Source: Planococcus citri (lineage: Eukaryota; Arthropoda; Insecta; Hemiptera; Pseudococcidae). Taken from it: a DNA stretch of 64,000 bases. Below, one piece after another: positions 1 through 11,651 of this stretch. The position numbers were made by a program, and so were the translations under genes. Position 1 is the first letter of the stretch. The number at the start of each line of letters is the position of its first letter. The notes beneath the pieces were generated by a model, which made no database searches, was not told the DNA's origin, and was given only the letters and a program-made list of their open reading frames with translations. The DNA is taken from the NCBI RefSeq assembly GCF_950023065.1, contig NC_088679.1, positions 19,964,001 to 20,028,000 of the forward strand, read 5' to 3'.

Positions 1-389
1 CTGAGAAAATGGTCCGAGTTGAAATTTCCAAAAATTATTTCTACTGGTTCAAACTTCAAACTCGTAATTTCAATCGTTCATTTCCAAAACCAAAGAATCA
101 AAAAATCCTCCGGAAGCAACAAAATATGCACCATGCACCTATATTTTGACCTAGGTATTTCAAAAAATTTATAATTGTGGGTAATTAGGTTTGGATATTG
201 AAAAAATCTGAACTTTTTGAGTGGTTTTTAAACCTTTTTTGATTTTCCAAAGTGATTTGATGTTTTTGGAGAAAAATGAAAACTCACTGAAGACATTTTT
301 CAAGTTTTTCAAAATATTGTTTCAATTTTTGTATTTTTTTTAAAGCTCCTTCTTCAAATTTTTTTTAAAATCTAGTTATTTTTTTTAAA
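1..389. other. AT-rich intergenic DNA, no gene seen
   Basis: Long A and T runs with no coding-like frame. Nothing recognised. Confidence 0.6.
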
Positions 390-1653
390 AAAGGAGGAGT
401 ATTGATAAGGCCATTTTTTGGCACCAGACAGTTATCGACTGAACCACTCTTAAAATATTGTAATAAATGCCCCAAATACGAATCCGTGATTAGTTGAACC
501 CGAAATGACCATTTTTTGGGCTTCAGGGGTCTCCCAAAGTTGCGAATAAAAAAATAATTTTTGGAACCACTGAGTATCATTTTCAAAAACTTTTTTAGCG
601 TAAAATATCTGCTTGAACTCGATATTCGTAATTTTAAACCCTTTTTTTAGAACCCCCCCCCCCACTTTGGTCACCCATGAAAAAAGCGATTATGCATATT
701 TTTTCAAATAAATTGAAGAATTTACATTTGAAACACACTAGCACGAGCTCGATAATTTTTCATTCGATTTTTCCTGTAACTTTCAAAATTGAGCTATTTT
801 GGGTCAAATTCTTAGATTTTACTCTTCGAAAAAACGTTAAAATCACGTTTTCATGATTTCAACGAAGTAAAATCTCAGAATTTGGCTCAAAAAAGCTCAA
901 TTTTGAAAGTTACAGGAAAAATCGAATGAAAAATTATCGAGCTCTTGCTAGTGTGTTTCAAATGTAAATTTCTTCAATTTATTTGAAAAAATATGCATAA
1001 TCGTCTTTTTCAGGGGTGCTCAAAGTGGGGGGCTCTAAAAAAAGGGTTCAAAATTACGAATATACAGGGAGCTTCATTAAACTTTTTCATCCAGATTATT
1101 GAATATATACCTCAAAACGTTACGTTTGGCGCAAATCTCAGATTTCTAGTTTTCCAGGGGTTCCCAAAATATCGAAATTACGAAAAATTGGAAAATTGGA
1201 TTTTTGAGTACCAGCGAAAATTTTTATTGAGCTCAAAATTTGGTAAGATGGAGGTCTTTCAGATACTAATAAACTCTAAAAAGCTTTTTAGCGGGGTTCA
1301 AAAAGGGATAGGTTCAAAATGGTGGTTCCAGAATTTTCAAAAATTTGAACCCCCCCCCATTTCTGCCCCCAAGGGGCGGAAATAGAAAAATCTCCTCGCA
1401 TAACGTTCATTGGGTTCAAACAGGTATTTTATGCTAAAACAGTTTTTGAAAATAATATCTACTCATTGGTTCCTAAAATTATTTTTTTATTCGCAACTTT
1501 GGGGGACCCCTGGAGCCCAAAAAATGGTCATTTTGGGTTCAACTAATCACGGATTCGTATTTGGGGCATTTATTACAACATTTTAAGAGTGGTTCAGTCG
1601 ATAACAATAAACTGTCTGGTGCCAAAAAATGGCCATATCGATACTCCTCCTTT
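390..1653. repeat. Foldback (long inverted repeat) element
   Basis: The left end AAAGGAGGAGTAT returns as its reverse complement at 1641-1653. Matching continues inward: GGCCATTTTTTGGCACCAGACAG near 410 against 1611-1635, and the stretch with AAATGCCCCAAATACGAATC near 468 against about 1545-1575. The centre is near 838-850. The right arm is about 350 bases longer because of extra sequence at roughly 1062-1415. No clear target duplication or transposase is seen, so this is a non-autonomous foldback or old palindromic MITE whose class I cannot assign. Confidence 0.75.
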
Positions 1654-2059
1654 CAAGTTTTGAACATTATAAATCTTAATTAAAATTTTTGATGTATTTT
1701 TATTTCACGTTTGTTTTTTTAATATACTGCATAAGATAATTTTACGAGTAGAAGTATTTTTACCTATTTAAAGTTCTATTTTCTTCATTTTGGAGATTGA
1801 AAAAAGTATTGACTATATTTGCAAAATGAAAATATTTATCAAACTTCTAGACTTAGAATAATATGGCCAATTTTTTTTTTTTTTTTTTCAATTTCTCCAG
1901 GGGGGTAATGAAATGGAAATTTTACGGTGATGTTTAATACTTGTTCTGAGTTGTTCAAAATTCATTGTACACTACATAACTTTTCTATAAAGTCTATTTC
2001 TATTTTTATTTTTTGGATGGATGTCGCAAATGAAGTCTGGTGAGGGCTTTTTTGTTCTC
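1654..2059. other. AT-rich spacer
   Basis: Contains a 17-base T run near 1872-1888. No coding or RNA gene signal seen. Confidence 0.5.
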
Positions 2060-3817
2060 AAATGGTCTAGATGCAATGGACCAGTTGATCACTGATGGTG
2101 AACTGGGCCATCCCTACTCTCTGATATTTTCACATCACATATTCGGACTTAGCGCGCGGAGTGGCTGAACTCTGGTGACAAAATTGAAAAGGTGCGAAAA
2201 GGTGAACAACAAACCCTCCGCCATCCTCTCTGCCATCCTCAAGAACAAACGGAACCATATATTTCTCAATAGTCAATGAACGGAACAATGTTATGATTGG
2301 TTGTCGACGTTTGTTGTTCACCTTTTCGTTACCTACTCAACAATATGTACACTAGCGCTCCATACCTATTCTATGTCCGAATACCAACCCACAATGCAGT
2401 ACCTTGTACTAAGAGGGATAAAAGAGAGATTCTACCGCCCAGTTGGGCCAGCTGCTGTGGGTTGTCTACTGCCATACAGCGATTACCTTCAGATGGGCCA
2501 AATAACCCCGGCTGGGGTGAAGAAAATTCTCAAACAAGCTGAGAAGGAACTAGAAAAGAAAATCCAACACTCCAACTGGGGAAAGATAGAGACCAAATCA
2601 AATGGGATCTTCACCCTAGAGGAATTAGAGGATGATCAGTTTAGACAATACCCACAGTTTGCCCTGGCCCATTGTGTCAGCAGGGATTTCAGGATGTCCA
2701 AGGGCATTGCACTCCTATTTAAACGAGCCTTCGGCAACCAGGACACTCTGAGGTCAAGGGGTGCTAAGGTTGGTGAAGTAGTTGAGCTCAAAAAAGGTGG
2801 AAATTACATACTCTACGCAATCACTGAAGAACACTACAATGATAAGCCGTCAATCAAGGACTTTGTAATGACAATGAAAGCACTTGCTGCCAAATGTGAC
2901 CAACTCAAGATCAAAAAGATAGCAGTACCAAGACTAGGGTGTGGTCTGGATAAACTGGAGTGGCCAACAGTGAAACAATCCATCATCGAATGCTTCAGGA
3001 ACCACCCAGTTACTGTCAGAGTATGCACCCAGAAGGAGTAACAGCTTCAATCCTGATCTATCAACCAAACATCGACCAGTAAAAGCCCTGTAAATAACCC
3101 ATTAAAATGCCCTACCTCAAGCTGTAAATAACTATAGTTAGATTTTTTCAAAACCTATGCATACCCTAAATATATTCTTCTCAAAACCATAACCTTAAAC
3201 TAATTTAGTGTGGGCTTCATTCTTGTATTATAATTTCTTTTTTTGTATTATAATGCTGTACATATTTGCAAAGTAGAACAAGTTAACTAATCATACCTAT
3301 TTTCCTACATTTTTCAGCCTAAAATAATTAGCCATATCTAGTGTTGTACTCTTAAGTCCAATGTGAGAGGCTGGTGTGAAGCCCTTAGCAAGTGCACCAG
3401 CCTCCTCGCAAATGTCCCCCCCCCCATATCCAAATCTAATGTAATGCAAAGGGGAGATCAACACTTGTTGACCCCCCCTAGGCACCAAATTCTGCTCCCT
3501 AAAATCCTTTTCCCAAGATGGGTTGGGGGACTCCAACTACCTGATAGGCATGCGTGAGTAACGAAGCCTGGTGGGGTGATTGTGTCCTTGGCAACCGCCT
3601 AGGGGGTATGGATCGTGGTGGACAACCCGTCTTTCCCCCTTCCCCCTCCTCCTCTCCCCGCATCTTACATCTAGGATTAGGGATAAATTGAGATAATACA
3701 CTTTGTTTAGATTTAGTCTTAGATTTAAGATGTAAATAAATTTGTTTATTTGAAAAAACCCCCGGCACCTTGTGTGTCCGGGGAACCAAAAATAAAGAAA
3801 AAAAAAATGGTCTAGAT
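2060..3817 (+). mobile_element. Retroposed insert with poly(A) tail and 13-bp target duplication
   Basis: AAATGGTCTAGAT at 2060-2072 recurs at 3805-3817, flanking 1.73 kb. Just before the right copy are AATAAA (3791-3796) and an A run, so the insert entered as polyadenylated RNA copied by LINE-type machinery. A GC stem-loop (CCCCGG at 3760-3765, CCGGGG at 3778-3783) lies 8 bases before the polyadenylation signal and resembles the 3' stem-loops some LINE reverse transcriptases recognise. The insert contains one intact ORF (2373-3041) and no reverse transcriptase. It is either a processed retrogene, a 5'-truncated LINE or a non-autonomous retroposon carrying a macrodomain. The duplication has no mismatch, which suggests modest age. 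Confidence 0.8.
2373..3041 (+). CDS. TARG1/OARD1-like macrodomain protein (ADP-ribosyl hydrolase family), intact in a retroposon
   Basis: The frame from ATG 2373 encodes 222 residues. I chose this ATG because the frame upstream has only non-ATG codons after an in-frame TGA at 2277. Residues about 97-215 match the TARG1 (OARD1) macrodomain: ALAHCVSRDFRMSKGIALLF at 97-116 is the ADP-ribose-binding start, and PRLGCGLDKLEW at 186-197 is the second signature. The two catalytic residues of the family, a Lys in the [S/N]xKP block and an Asp in GCGLD, are present as K158 and D193. Known members remove ADP-ribose from glutamate/aspartate or deacetylate O-acetyl-ADP-ribose in nucleus and cytosol. Residues 1-96 precede the domain and are not recognised. 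The frame has no stop or shift, so recent selection or recent insertion is likely; whether it is expressed is unknown. Confidence 0.8.
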   Translation: MSEYQPTMQYLVLRGIKERFYRPVGPAAVGCLLPYSDYLQMGQITPAGVKKILKQAEKELEKKIQHSNWGKIETKSNGIFTLEELEDDQFRQYPQFALAHCVSRDFRMSKGIALLFKRAFGNQDTLRSRGAKVGEVVELKKGGNYILYAITEEHYNDKPSIKDFVMTMKALAAKCDQLKIKKIAVPRLGCGLDKLEWPTVKQSIIECFRNHPVTVRVCTQKE

Positions 3818-4655
3818 CTGATTTTGATTTATTTCAGACTGGCAGACAGCAAACATTCAAAATATTCGTGGATTAATTGAACCTTCCTAGGTAGTAGGTA
3901 TCCTACTTTTTAGAGGTGAATGAACTGATGAATGTTCAACGTAACTTTTATTGAAACATTCCGGGAAAAATGATAATTTTCTTCAACTATAGCCAGGCTG
4001 TGTACCATTTGAGTGTACCTACCTACATGAGAAATTTTTTATCCTTTCCACAAATTTCGATGCTGAAAAAAATGTTTTTTTTTTGTATTAGTTTGTATGT
4101 TTTAAAAAAAACATTTTTAGTTTTTTCAGTTCATTTTATCAAAATTTAGTACCTATTTTGTAATTTTTTAAAAGAAGAATAGGACAATAATACGAAAAAT
4201 TTTCATGGGCCAGGGTTTTGCCTTGGCTACCCAAGTGCAAGCTACTGTATTAATTTTACCCTTTTTTCACCGTTTTTGGTATGATATCGAAGTAGGTATG
4301 GAATAGTTTGGAGTAGGTACCTAATCATTTCATAAGAATTTAAAAAAAAATTCTATTAAACTAATACAAGGGTTCAGTTATTAAGTGCCTAAGCTACAGA
4401 CTCATCAACTACAACTACAGGAAGATGTTACCTCCTGTATTTACACATTATAAATTTTTGATTAAAATTAAAACCAAATTCAAATAGGAAAAACTTTCTT
4501 ATCACAACGCAAGCATAATATTATCATTTGAAAACTTACTCTCGAAAATGCCTATTCGTTTTGCTCGTCGTTATCGTTGCAGTTCGGCAAAACGCAGTAT
4601 CTTATCAGCACAAATATACGAGTAAATGTATCGAAAGAAGGCGCCACTACGAGAT
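3818..4655. other. Intergenic, AT-rich
   Basis: No gene, tRNA or clear repeat seen. Confidence 0.5.
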
Positions 4656-4661
4656 ACTCGT

Positions 4662-4672
4662 TATATAAAAAG
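4662..4672 (+). promoter_or_regulatory. TATA box candidate for the 5059 gene
   Basis: TATATAAAAAG lies about 390 bases before the ATG. A start near 4700 would give a 5' UTR of about 350 bases. The assignment rests on motif and position only. Confidence 0.4.
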
Positions 4673-5058
4673 ATCAAACTGTACGTACAAAAAGGACGCC
4701 TTGCAGTCTAAACCATAATTCTACTCTGAGCAGCTGTTTTCATACCCGACGTAAAAAATTTCCTTTATTAATACGTTCGTTGGTCGAAAGCTGGAGGAGC
4801 TTTTTCGCAACCTGGGCTGCATTTGCGCTGCCACACGGCGACACACGGAAAGCTTCACAGACGCCTAGCAACAGGATAACAAATCAATACACCTTACTCG
4901 ATGAATTTTGCTCACGAACTCTCGTCTCTCGAGTCTCGGTCCGGGGTATTTGGTAAATCTCATTGCTTAGCATTACGAAGTTAATTTTATTACGAGCCAC
5001 GTCCTCGCCAGAATGTAATTTTTTCACTCTGCAAGACGTGTACGTACCTACGTATAAA

Positions 5059-6054
5059 ATGAGTTCGGAAACTTCACCAACATCTCCGCCAGCAGCAGAA
5101 ATCGTTTCGACGACGACAGCCAAACCGTCGTCGTTTTTTGCTGGAGGTTCTCTAATGAGAGGAGGTCTAAACGAAGTCGCCTCAACTCCACCACCTACAC
5201 CACCTCCTCCTCCTCCGGATCCGTTAGACTACGAGAAATCCACGTACAAAGATCGCGTCGGCGAGAACGATTTGGTCAAGTTGAAAGAACAAGTCCGTAT
5301 CCTCAAAGGATTACCATTGACCGAGGATAGAGATAAACCTAGACGTAAAATCGATCGCACGAAACCGCCCAAAGTATGTCCCAGAACCACGTTCACATCG
5401 AGCAAACGTAAAGAACTGCAACAGCACAGGATGTTGGTCAGATGTGCTAATTTAAAAGATAAATACAGAGAATACGAAAGCAAAATCAAGCACGCTGACG
5501 CCGGTGTGATATTCAGACTGCTGAGGAGCGAATCGATGGCCAAGACTGCCGAACAGGTCGATCACGAATTCGATATGGAAGAGTTGGAAAATCTGAAGAA
5601 CTTGGCGAATAAAGCTAAAGAACAAGAAGTCGTTGGTGTCAAAGAAACACTCGGCAGTAAATATAGGTACAAGTTTAACAGAGGGCAGCCCATCATATCA
5701 GAGAATTTCCGTAACTCTTACCACGATTATTTTAAACCTCCGTTCGCCGTTTGTAAGGATATCTATCGGCCGAAGATTCACCAATTGCCTAAAATTGACA
5801 AGAAACACGAAACTTGGTACGTTCCAGTCGACGATGAGGAAGGTATACCGCTCCATAGGCAGATGAAATCGCCCGAACCGAAAGATAAACGAAGTAAGAA
5901 AGAAAGAGATAGACCACCGCTTAAAAGCTCTAGAAAAGTTGGCACTTCTGAATTCAAAGCTTCCAAAGACGATTCGAAAGAGAAAGAGGCTCCTAAACGA
6001 CAACGACCGCCTTGGGGAGTTTACAGAGGATGTCCTCTAAATGTCGGTGGCTGA
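5059..6054 (+). CDS. Single-exon host gene, uncharacterised basic 331-residue protein
   Basis: ATG at 5059 (AAAATGAGT) opens 331 codons; codons before it in this frame contain no other ATG. Codon use is clearly coding and more GC-rich than the surroundings. The N-terminus (1-58) is Ser/Thr/Pro-rich, with a proline run at 44-53. Residues 60-200 are charged and probably helical (lysine/arginine- and glutamate-rich, e.g. KDKYREYESKIKHAD). Residues 200-265 hold aromatic/proline motifs (FKPPFAVCKDIYRPK at 225-239, then ETWYVPVDDEEG). The tail 270-318 is Lys/Arg-rich and ends RPPWGVYRGCPLNVGG. No signal peptide, membrane segment or enzyme motif is visible. AATAAA at 6142-6147 is a good polyadenylation signal, 88 bases after the stop. 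Lack of introns could mean an old retrogene or a testis-type gene, but that is a guess; I do not recognise the family. Confidence 0.85.
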   Translation: MSSETSPTSPPAAEIVSTTTAKPSSFFAGGSLMRGGLNEVASTPPPTPPPPPPDPLDYEKSTYKDRVGENDLVKLKEQVRILKGLPLTEDRDKPRRKIDRTKPPKVCPRTTFTSSKRKELQQHRMLVRCANLKDKYREYESKIKHADAGVIFRLLRSESMAKTAEQVDHEFDMEELENLKNLANKAKEQEVVGVKETLGSKYRYKFNRGQPIISENFRNSYHDYFKPPFAVCKDIYRPKIHQLPKIDKKHETWYVPVDDEEGIPLHRQMKSPEPKDKRSKKERDRPPLKSSRKVGTSEFKASKDDSKEKEAPKRQRPPWGVYRGCPLNVGG

Positions 6055-6141
6055 TGTATCGTTTGATATTCGCCATTTGGTTTTTTGGTACATCGAGTAC
6101 GGTTTGTGAAATTTTATCCTCGACTGAACATCATTCGTTTC

Positions 6142-6147
6142 AATAAA
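6142..6147 (+). terminator. Polyadenylation signal of the 5059-6054 gene
   Basis: AATAAA within CAATAAATCATTC, 88 bases after the stop codon. Confidence 0.6.
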
Positions 6148-6169
6148 TCATTCAAAAGAACTGGTTTCT

Positions 6170-8030
6170 CGTTCAAGGACGTGTTCAGATCAAAAAAAAA
6201 TCCAAGGTGTGAGTACTTTTTTTTTGGTTCTTAGTTCTTTACAAAGGAGGTGGTTCGTACTTCAGTAAATGGGTAGGTAGGTATTCCGAAAAAAAAAAAA
6301 AAAAAAAACAGAAATTGATAACAAAAAAGAACATACCTCGATGACTCATTTTGATGTTACAACTGCACCTAGATAAAGCAAAACTTACTCATCTATTATC
6401 TACAGAATTGCAACTAAAAGCCGTAAATCATTTTTCACTTTTTAGTTTTTACAACAACTACCATTTGAAATAAGTAGGTGAATTTCTAAAAAAGGGTGCT
6501 TAAAATCGTTCCATTCTTCGAAGGAATAATCGAGAAACCGTTTCGATTCAATTTTCGCTTTTGTTAAAAAATATTAAATAAGCGAATGTTCTACACTTTT
6601 CTACGAGACTAAAGCTAAATTAATTTTCCGATGGAAAACGACGACTTTTCATTTGACGTTTTTTTTTCGATTTTCACTGAATTTTGAGAAATGCTCCTGA
6701 TGATGGAATTTCACTTTTTGACGATTTTCAATGATTATGATGATATTTTTCTTGTTTTTAATATCATTAGGTATGTGTAATTGCTACCAAGGTGGATTTT
6801 TAACCATTGCGTTTTGGGCAATTTTCGTCCAGTTTTGTCAACTCTTATGGAGAATTTCATCAGTTTTCAATTTTTTCTAACTTCAACTTTTAACGATTTT
6901 TAGGAGTTCTATAATATTGGTTCAAAAATGTTGCCAAAATTTTATCAGTTTTTTGCAAGAGTGATTTTTTTTCTTTCTAAAATGACCTAATTTCAAGGAC
7001 CCCTACCCTGTTCCAGTTTCCTATACAGTCACGGTAGGTTGAAAATTTTTCTGAGTAGTCTCCTATTCAAAGTAAACTTTTTCATCAGTTTACGTCAAAA
7101 TCCAGGATTTATTTTTTAAAGCTCTATCGCAATCCACAATCCGCATCGAGAAGTAGGAAGAAAAAAGTAAGTACTTACTGCAGTCAACGTCATTTTTAAA
7201 AAAATCCAAAATTTAAAAAAAAAACAAAAAGTTAAAACCTGGAAGTTGAAAAAAAACAAATCTGAATTTCGAAAAGAAAAAGAAAATTTGAAAATAAATA
7301 TCACATCTTGAATAAGACCCTGACGACCATTTTTCACTACACAGCATATATAGCAGTTCTCAGGTTGAACTTGAAACTCATCTTGGGATATTTTTTATTA
7401 CAAAAATCATTGCAATAAATCAATATCAGTCGTGTCGTTTTCAAATTAACACACTAAATTTGAAGGCTCATAATTATGCTTTTATTGAACCACTGATTTT
7501 TTTTTTTTTTTTTTGAAGAGGGTAAAAATGCATAAGATACAAAATAATAACTCATGATGATGACTCGATAAAAAAAAACAAAAACAACGAAACATAATCG
7601 AGATCAAGTAGGTGACAAAAAAAACTCGTCATTAGCCAAATCGCATGGAATTTTAAAACCAACAATGCCGATAGCGTGCATGGAATGGGAGGGCTCATCA
7701 TAGATAAAATTTACCTATCTATCCTAAGGCTTACGTCGACATCCAACAGCCTTGACAGACCAAGTACCTGCCTACTTTGTATAATACAACGATAATACCT
7801 ACTATTTCAACTTTTCAAAACTATGTCAAGTACTGGTATCTACGTTTTAAAAATTTTCACGATTACAAAGCAAATTTTTAAAAAATTTCAGTAAAATTTT
7901 GAAAGTGGTAGGTAGGATACAGTTCTTGAAATATACAATCTACCTATCACGTGTACCTAAACGACCATATCGGTTGCACAATAAAAGTGCTCGAAGAGAT
8001 ATGAAAATGAAATCTTATTGGTTATTTCAT
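6170..8030. other. Intergenic, homopolymer-rich
   Basis: Has an A run near 6290-6308, a T run near 7498-7514 and many GTAGGTA motifs. No supported gene. Confidence 0.5.
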
Positions 8031-8755
8031 TGTGCTAAAATTTTACCGAATTTTGTGCTAAAATTTGGTAAAATTTTAGCACAAAATTTGGTAAAATTTT
8101 AGCACAAAATTTGGTGACTTTTTGGCACAACACTTGGTGAAATTTTAGCACAAAATTTGGTAAAATTTTAGCACAAAATTCGGTAAAATTTTAGCACAAA
8201 AATTGGTGAATATTTAGCACAAAATTTGGTGAAATTTTAGCACAAAATTTAGTGAAATTTTAGCACAAAAATTGGTAAAATTTTAGGCATACATAATATT
8301 TGGTCAATTTTTAGCACAAAATTTGGTGACTTTTTGGCACAACACTTGGTGAAATTTTAGCACAAAATTTGGTAAAATTTTAGCACAAAATTTAGTAAAA
8401 TTTTAACACAAAACTTGGTGAATATTTAGCACAAAATTTGGTGAAATTTTAAGCATACATAATATTTCGTCAATTTTTGTGAAATTTTAGCATAAAATTT
8501 GGTGAAATTTTAGCATAAAATTTGGTGAAATTTTAGCATAAAATTTGGTGAAATTTTAGCACAAAATTTGATGGCATTGTAGCACAAAATTTGGTGAAAT
8601 ATCAGCACAAAATTTGGTGAAATTGCGGCACAAAATTTGGTGAAATTTTAGCACAAAATTTGGTGACGTTTTAGCACAGAATTAGGTGAAATTTTAGCAC
8701 AAAAATTTGGTGAAATCTAAGCACAAAATTTGGTGAAATTTTAGCACAAAATTAA
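8031..8755. repeat. Minisatellite, about 23-bp unit with higher-order duplication
   Basis: About 30 degenerate copies of a unit close to AAATTTTAGCACAAAATTTG. The first two units (8031-8068) run in the opposite orientation, giving a head-to-head start. A longer block that begins GTGACTTTTTGGCACAACAC near 8113 and includes GCATACATAATATTT returns near 8326, a higher-order period of about 213 bp. Confidence 0.9.
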
Positions 8756-10000
8756 AATTTGTGTCGGTTTCTGGTTGGTAACTTTCAAGATTACAATGTT
8801 TTCTTTAAGTATTTTTAATCATTTAACATTTTAACATGTTTAAACGACATAAAGTTCTACGCAATTTTTTTTTGTAAACTCTTAACCTTTTGATGGAATT
8901 TTATCATTTTTGGTAATATTAAATTATTATAATTTTTTTTATGTAATATTTTTGTGTTTTTACATTATTTTTACAAGCAATTCTTGAGCTGGAATACATA
9001 TTGAGATTTCATCAATTTTATGGTAATTTGAAGTGATATACAAATTTTTCTGAAATTTTGATAATTTTTCGTAGTTTTAGTTGACTTTTTATTTTCCAGA
9101 AAACGGGTAAGCATTTTTGAAAAAAAAAACAAAAAAACTGATTTCAATGCAGGCAATTTAACATTGATTTTTTTCAACAAAATTCCACTGATTTTATAAA
9201 ATCAGGAATGTACCCAATTTAAAAATTAAAACTGCTACAAAAACATTGCGATTAATATTACATCAATTTTTTTTTGTTTCATCCTTTTCAAAACCAAAAT
9301 TAGGACAATTTTTCAGGTATTATTTTTCGACCTTACCTTACTTTACTACTTCGTACTTCAAATACCTATTTTGTCAAATGACATTTTGTTTGAAAAGTTC
9401 ATTTTTGAAGCAAATTTTACTTCAATGTTGTTCCATCAAACTTGAAAGATACCTACCTATGCAGTTTTAATAAGGAATCTGACTTTTTTAAAAAAATTTC
9501 ATCTTAAGAGCTTATCTTAATTTCAAGATGAACATAACATTATTTTTTGAGTTTTATTTGATCTCCACTCTCGATTTACACAATATGGTGCTTGGAGTCG
9601 ACATTCATTTGGCAGACATTTTATCTGGCACTTTATGCATGAAAAGTAGACCTAGGTTTCAACTTTCAGATTTACTCGATTAGTCATTTGAAATATGTAC
9701 CTAATTCCGAATGCATCTGAAGGGCAAGCTCGATACCATCACTTTTAAGAATACAATCGATCAATTAATTAATGTAGAAACCATTTTTAAATTCTCTCTA
9801 AATGCACAGTTCCGGTCGGATTAATCGAAGTAGATAGGTAGGTACGATTTCGGTGCCATGTCATGTCACTTTTCCATCAAACTCGTAAACTTATAATCCA
9901 TTAATCGAATCGTTAAAAGGCTTCTGCTTCTAGATACCTCCCTATATACTAATCGTCGAGCTTTCCGTTTCGAGAGAAGTTATTTCTATCCCAACGTGCT
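8756..10000. other. Intergenic, AT-rich
   Basis: No gene or repeat family recognised. Confidence 0.45.
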
Positions 10001-10447
10001 GATTAATTTCCATGCGTTTGAGGTGAGAGACGAAAGGAAACGGATTAAACATAATAATTTTCTCGTTTTCGATAACTTCATTATATTGTATGGTTTACGA
10101 GCTGTTTACATAAATTAAGCGACCGGTTAGTCAAACTGAAATCTCGCCGATCAGAAATGTGTGATCTGGTTGGTATGTATATTCCAGGTTGAAAAACTAG
10201 TTTTTCATTTCTCTCTCTTGGCTGAATTCGCTTGGATGTTGCATCAGCAGTTTTTGTCGCGAATATCCTACCGACCGTTACATTATTTGTCTGTTTGCCA
10301 GTCGCGGAGGTAAATTTTTGGCCAAAAGTATAGTGTACTTTGCGGTATACTGCACAATAGATGGAAAATTTTAATTAGGGAAAATTCGTTTTCTTTTTTT
10401 TTTTTTAGAATGATTTTTACCTCTTCGCAACGTTGACGCGTTTAAAT

Positions 10448-10473
10448 ATGGACGAATATCAAGATTTAGAAAC
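10448..10473 (+). CDS. Candidate first coding exon (8 codons and two bases) with splice donor
   Basis: An ATG at 10448 starts a short frame, MDEYQDLE, that ends in AAC followed by GTATGT at 10474, a good donor. The 450 bases before it are less AT-rich and hold CG dinucleotides, unlike the neighbouring spacer, which fits a promoter and 5' UTR. The exon ends in phase 2, so it cannot join in frame to the exons at 58051 (needs phase 0) or 63147 (needs phase 1). No downstream partner exon was found in the window, so the gene model is tentative. Confidence 0.3.
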
Positions 10474-11651
10474 GTATGTATCAGCGTATCTAGAATTTGT
10501 TTTATCGTTTTGGTCGTGTATGCAGTGAATTGTGGTTTTGAAATTTTTTTGCAATTTTATTTAGATAAATTTTTAGCCCGTCTTGTGGAATATTTTTTTT
10601 TTTGGTCATTCAAACATTTTGATGCTTTATTGCGGTGTCACGTTGATATAAACAAATTACATATATAGCTGTGTCCACACGTGATTTTGCTGGCCAACTA
10701 CCTAATTACCTACCTACCTAATTACTGCTGTGTTGTGCTCTGTGTCATCGGTAACTCGATTCTTTTGTCATGTCTTTCATACTAAACCATCGCGTATTAA
10801 TCGATAAATAATGTGCTGGAATTTTTGACGGTGTTTTTTTTTTTTTAGAAACTAAAACCTTGTGTTGGATACGTAAAAATAACCGCATCGTATAGGAGAT
10901 GTTTCAAATTACCTATTTTTATGTGATCTATGCCGCTTCTTATATTTTCGTCGTGTTAATTAATTCATCCATTAAGTAAATAATCGTAGGCTAGTAAATT
11001 GAAAAAACATGTCGGCACTTTTTTGTGACTAAAATGTAAAGTTCAAGGAGGATTTGATTTATGAGATTAAAGTGATCTTTCTGCGTTTAAAAATTTACGA
11101 TTATTAATGGATTTTGAAAATGCGGTTGCTATCTGATGAAACGTGATCGAAAATATGTATCTTTTATCACTAAATATGGGCTATCGATCTTTTCATGCGT
11201 AGAATCTCAGGTATTGGATTTCTTCGAGAAGCTTACAGGAATAATAAATTAACGTCGTTTATACGAGTGTGTTAGGTCAGTTTAGCTAGATGTGGGTACC
11301 TGTTTGAGGATGTGGTGGAAGGGGGTTAGAGAGGATTTTAGAGGTTTTGAGACGCGCAACATACCATAGGAGACAGAACTTGGCTTTCCCTTTGCCTTTT
11401 CAAACTTCAGTGCTTCTCTTTCTACCAAAAACATTGGAAATTTTGAGTACAAATTGTTTTTTTCTCGATTTTCATGCCAGCAATAAAATTAAATTTTTTA
11501 AAAAAAAGTAGGGAGGTAAAAACGTTTAAAATGAGTCAAAATTGGGTTGAATTATCCAGAAAGAATGGTTTTATTCAAAAGCAGACCTTTATTAAAAAGC
11601 AAAGTAGACCTAAACTGATTTTGGATCACCGCAATCTTTCAAAAAAATAAA
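10474..11651. other. AT-rich DNA, possible intron of the 10448 candidate
   Basis: No exon-like frame recognised. Confidence 0.35.

Noticed and set aside
993..1385. 130-codon ORF in the foldback repeat
   Set aside because: AT-rich inverted-repeat sequence with no domain; a mirrored shadow exists in the other arm.
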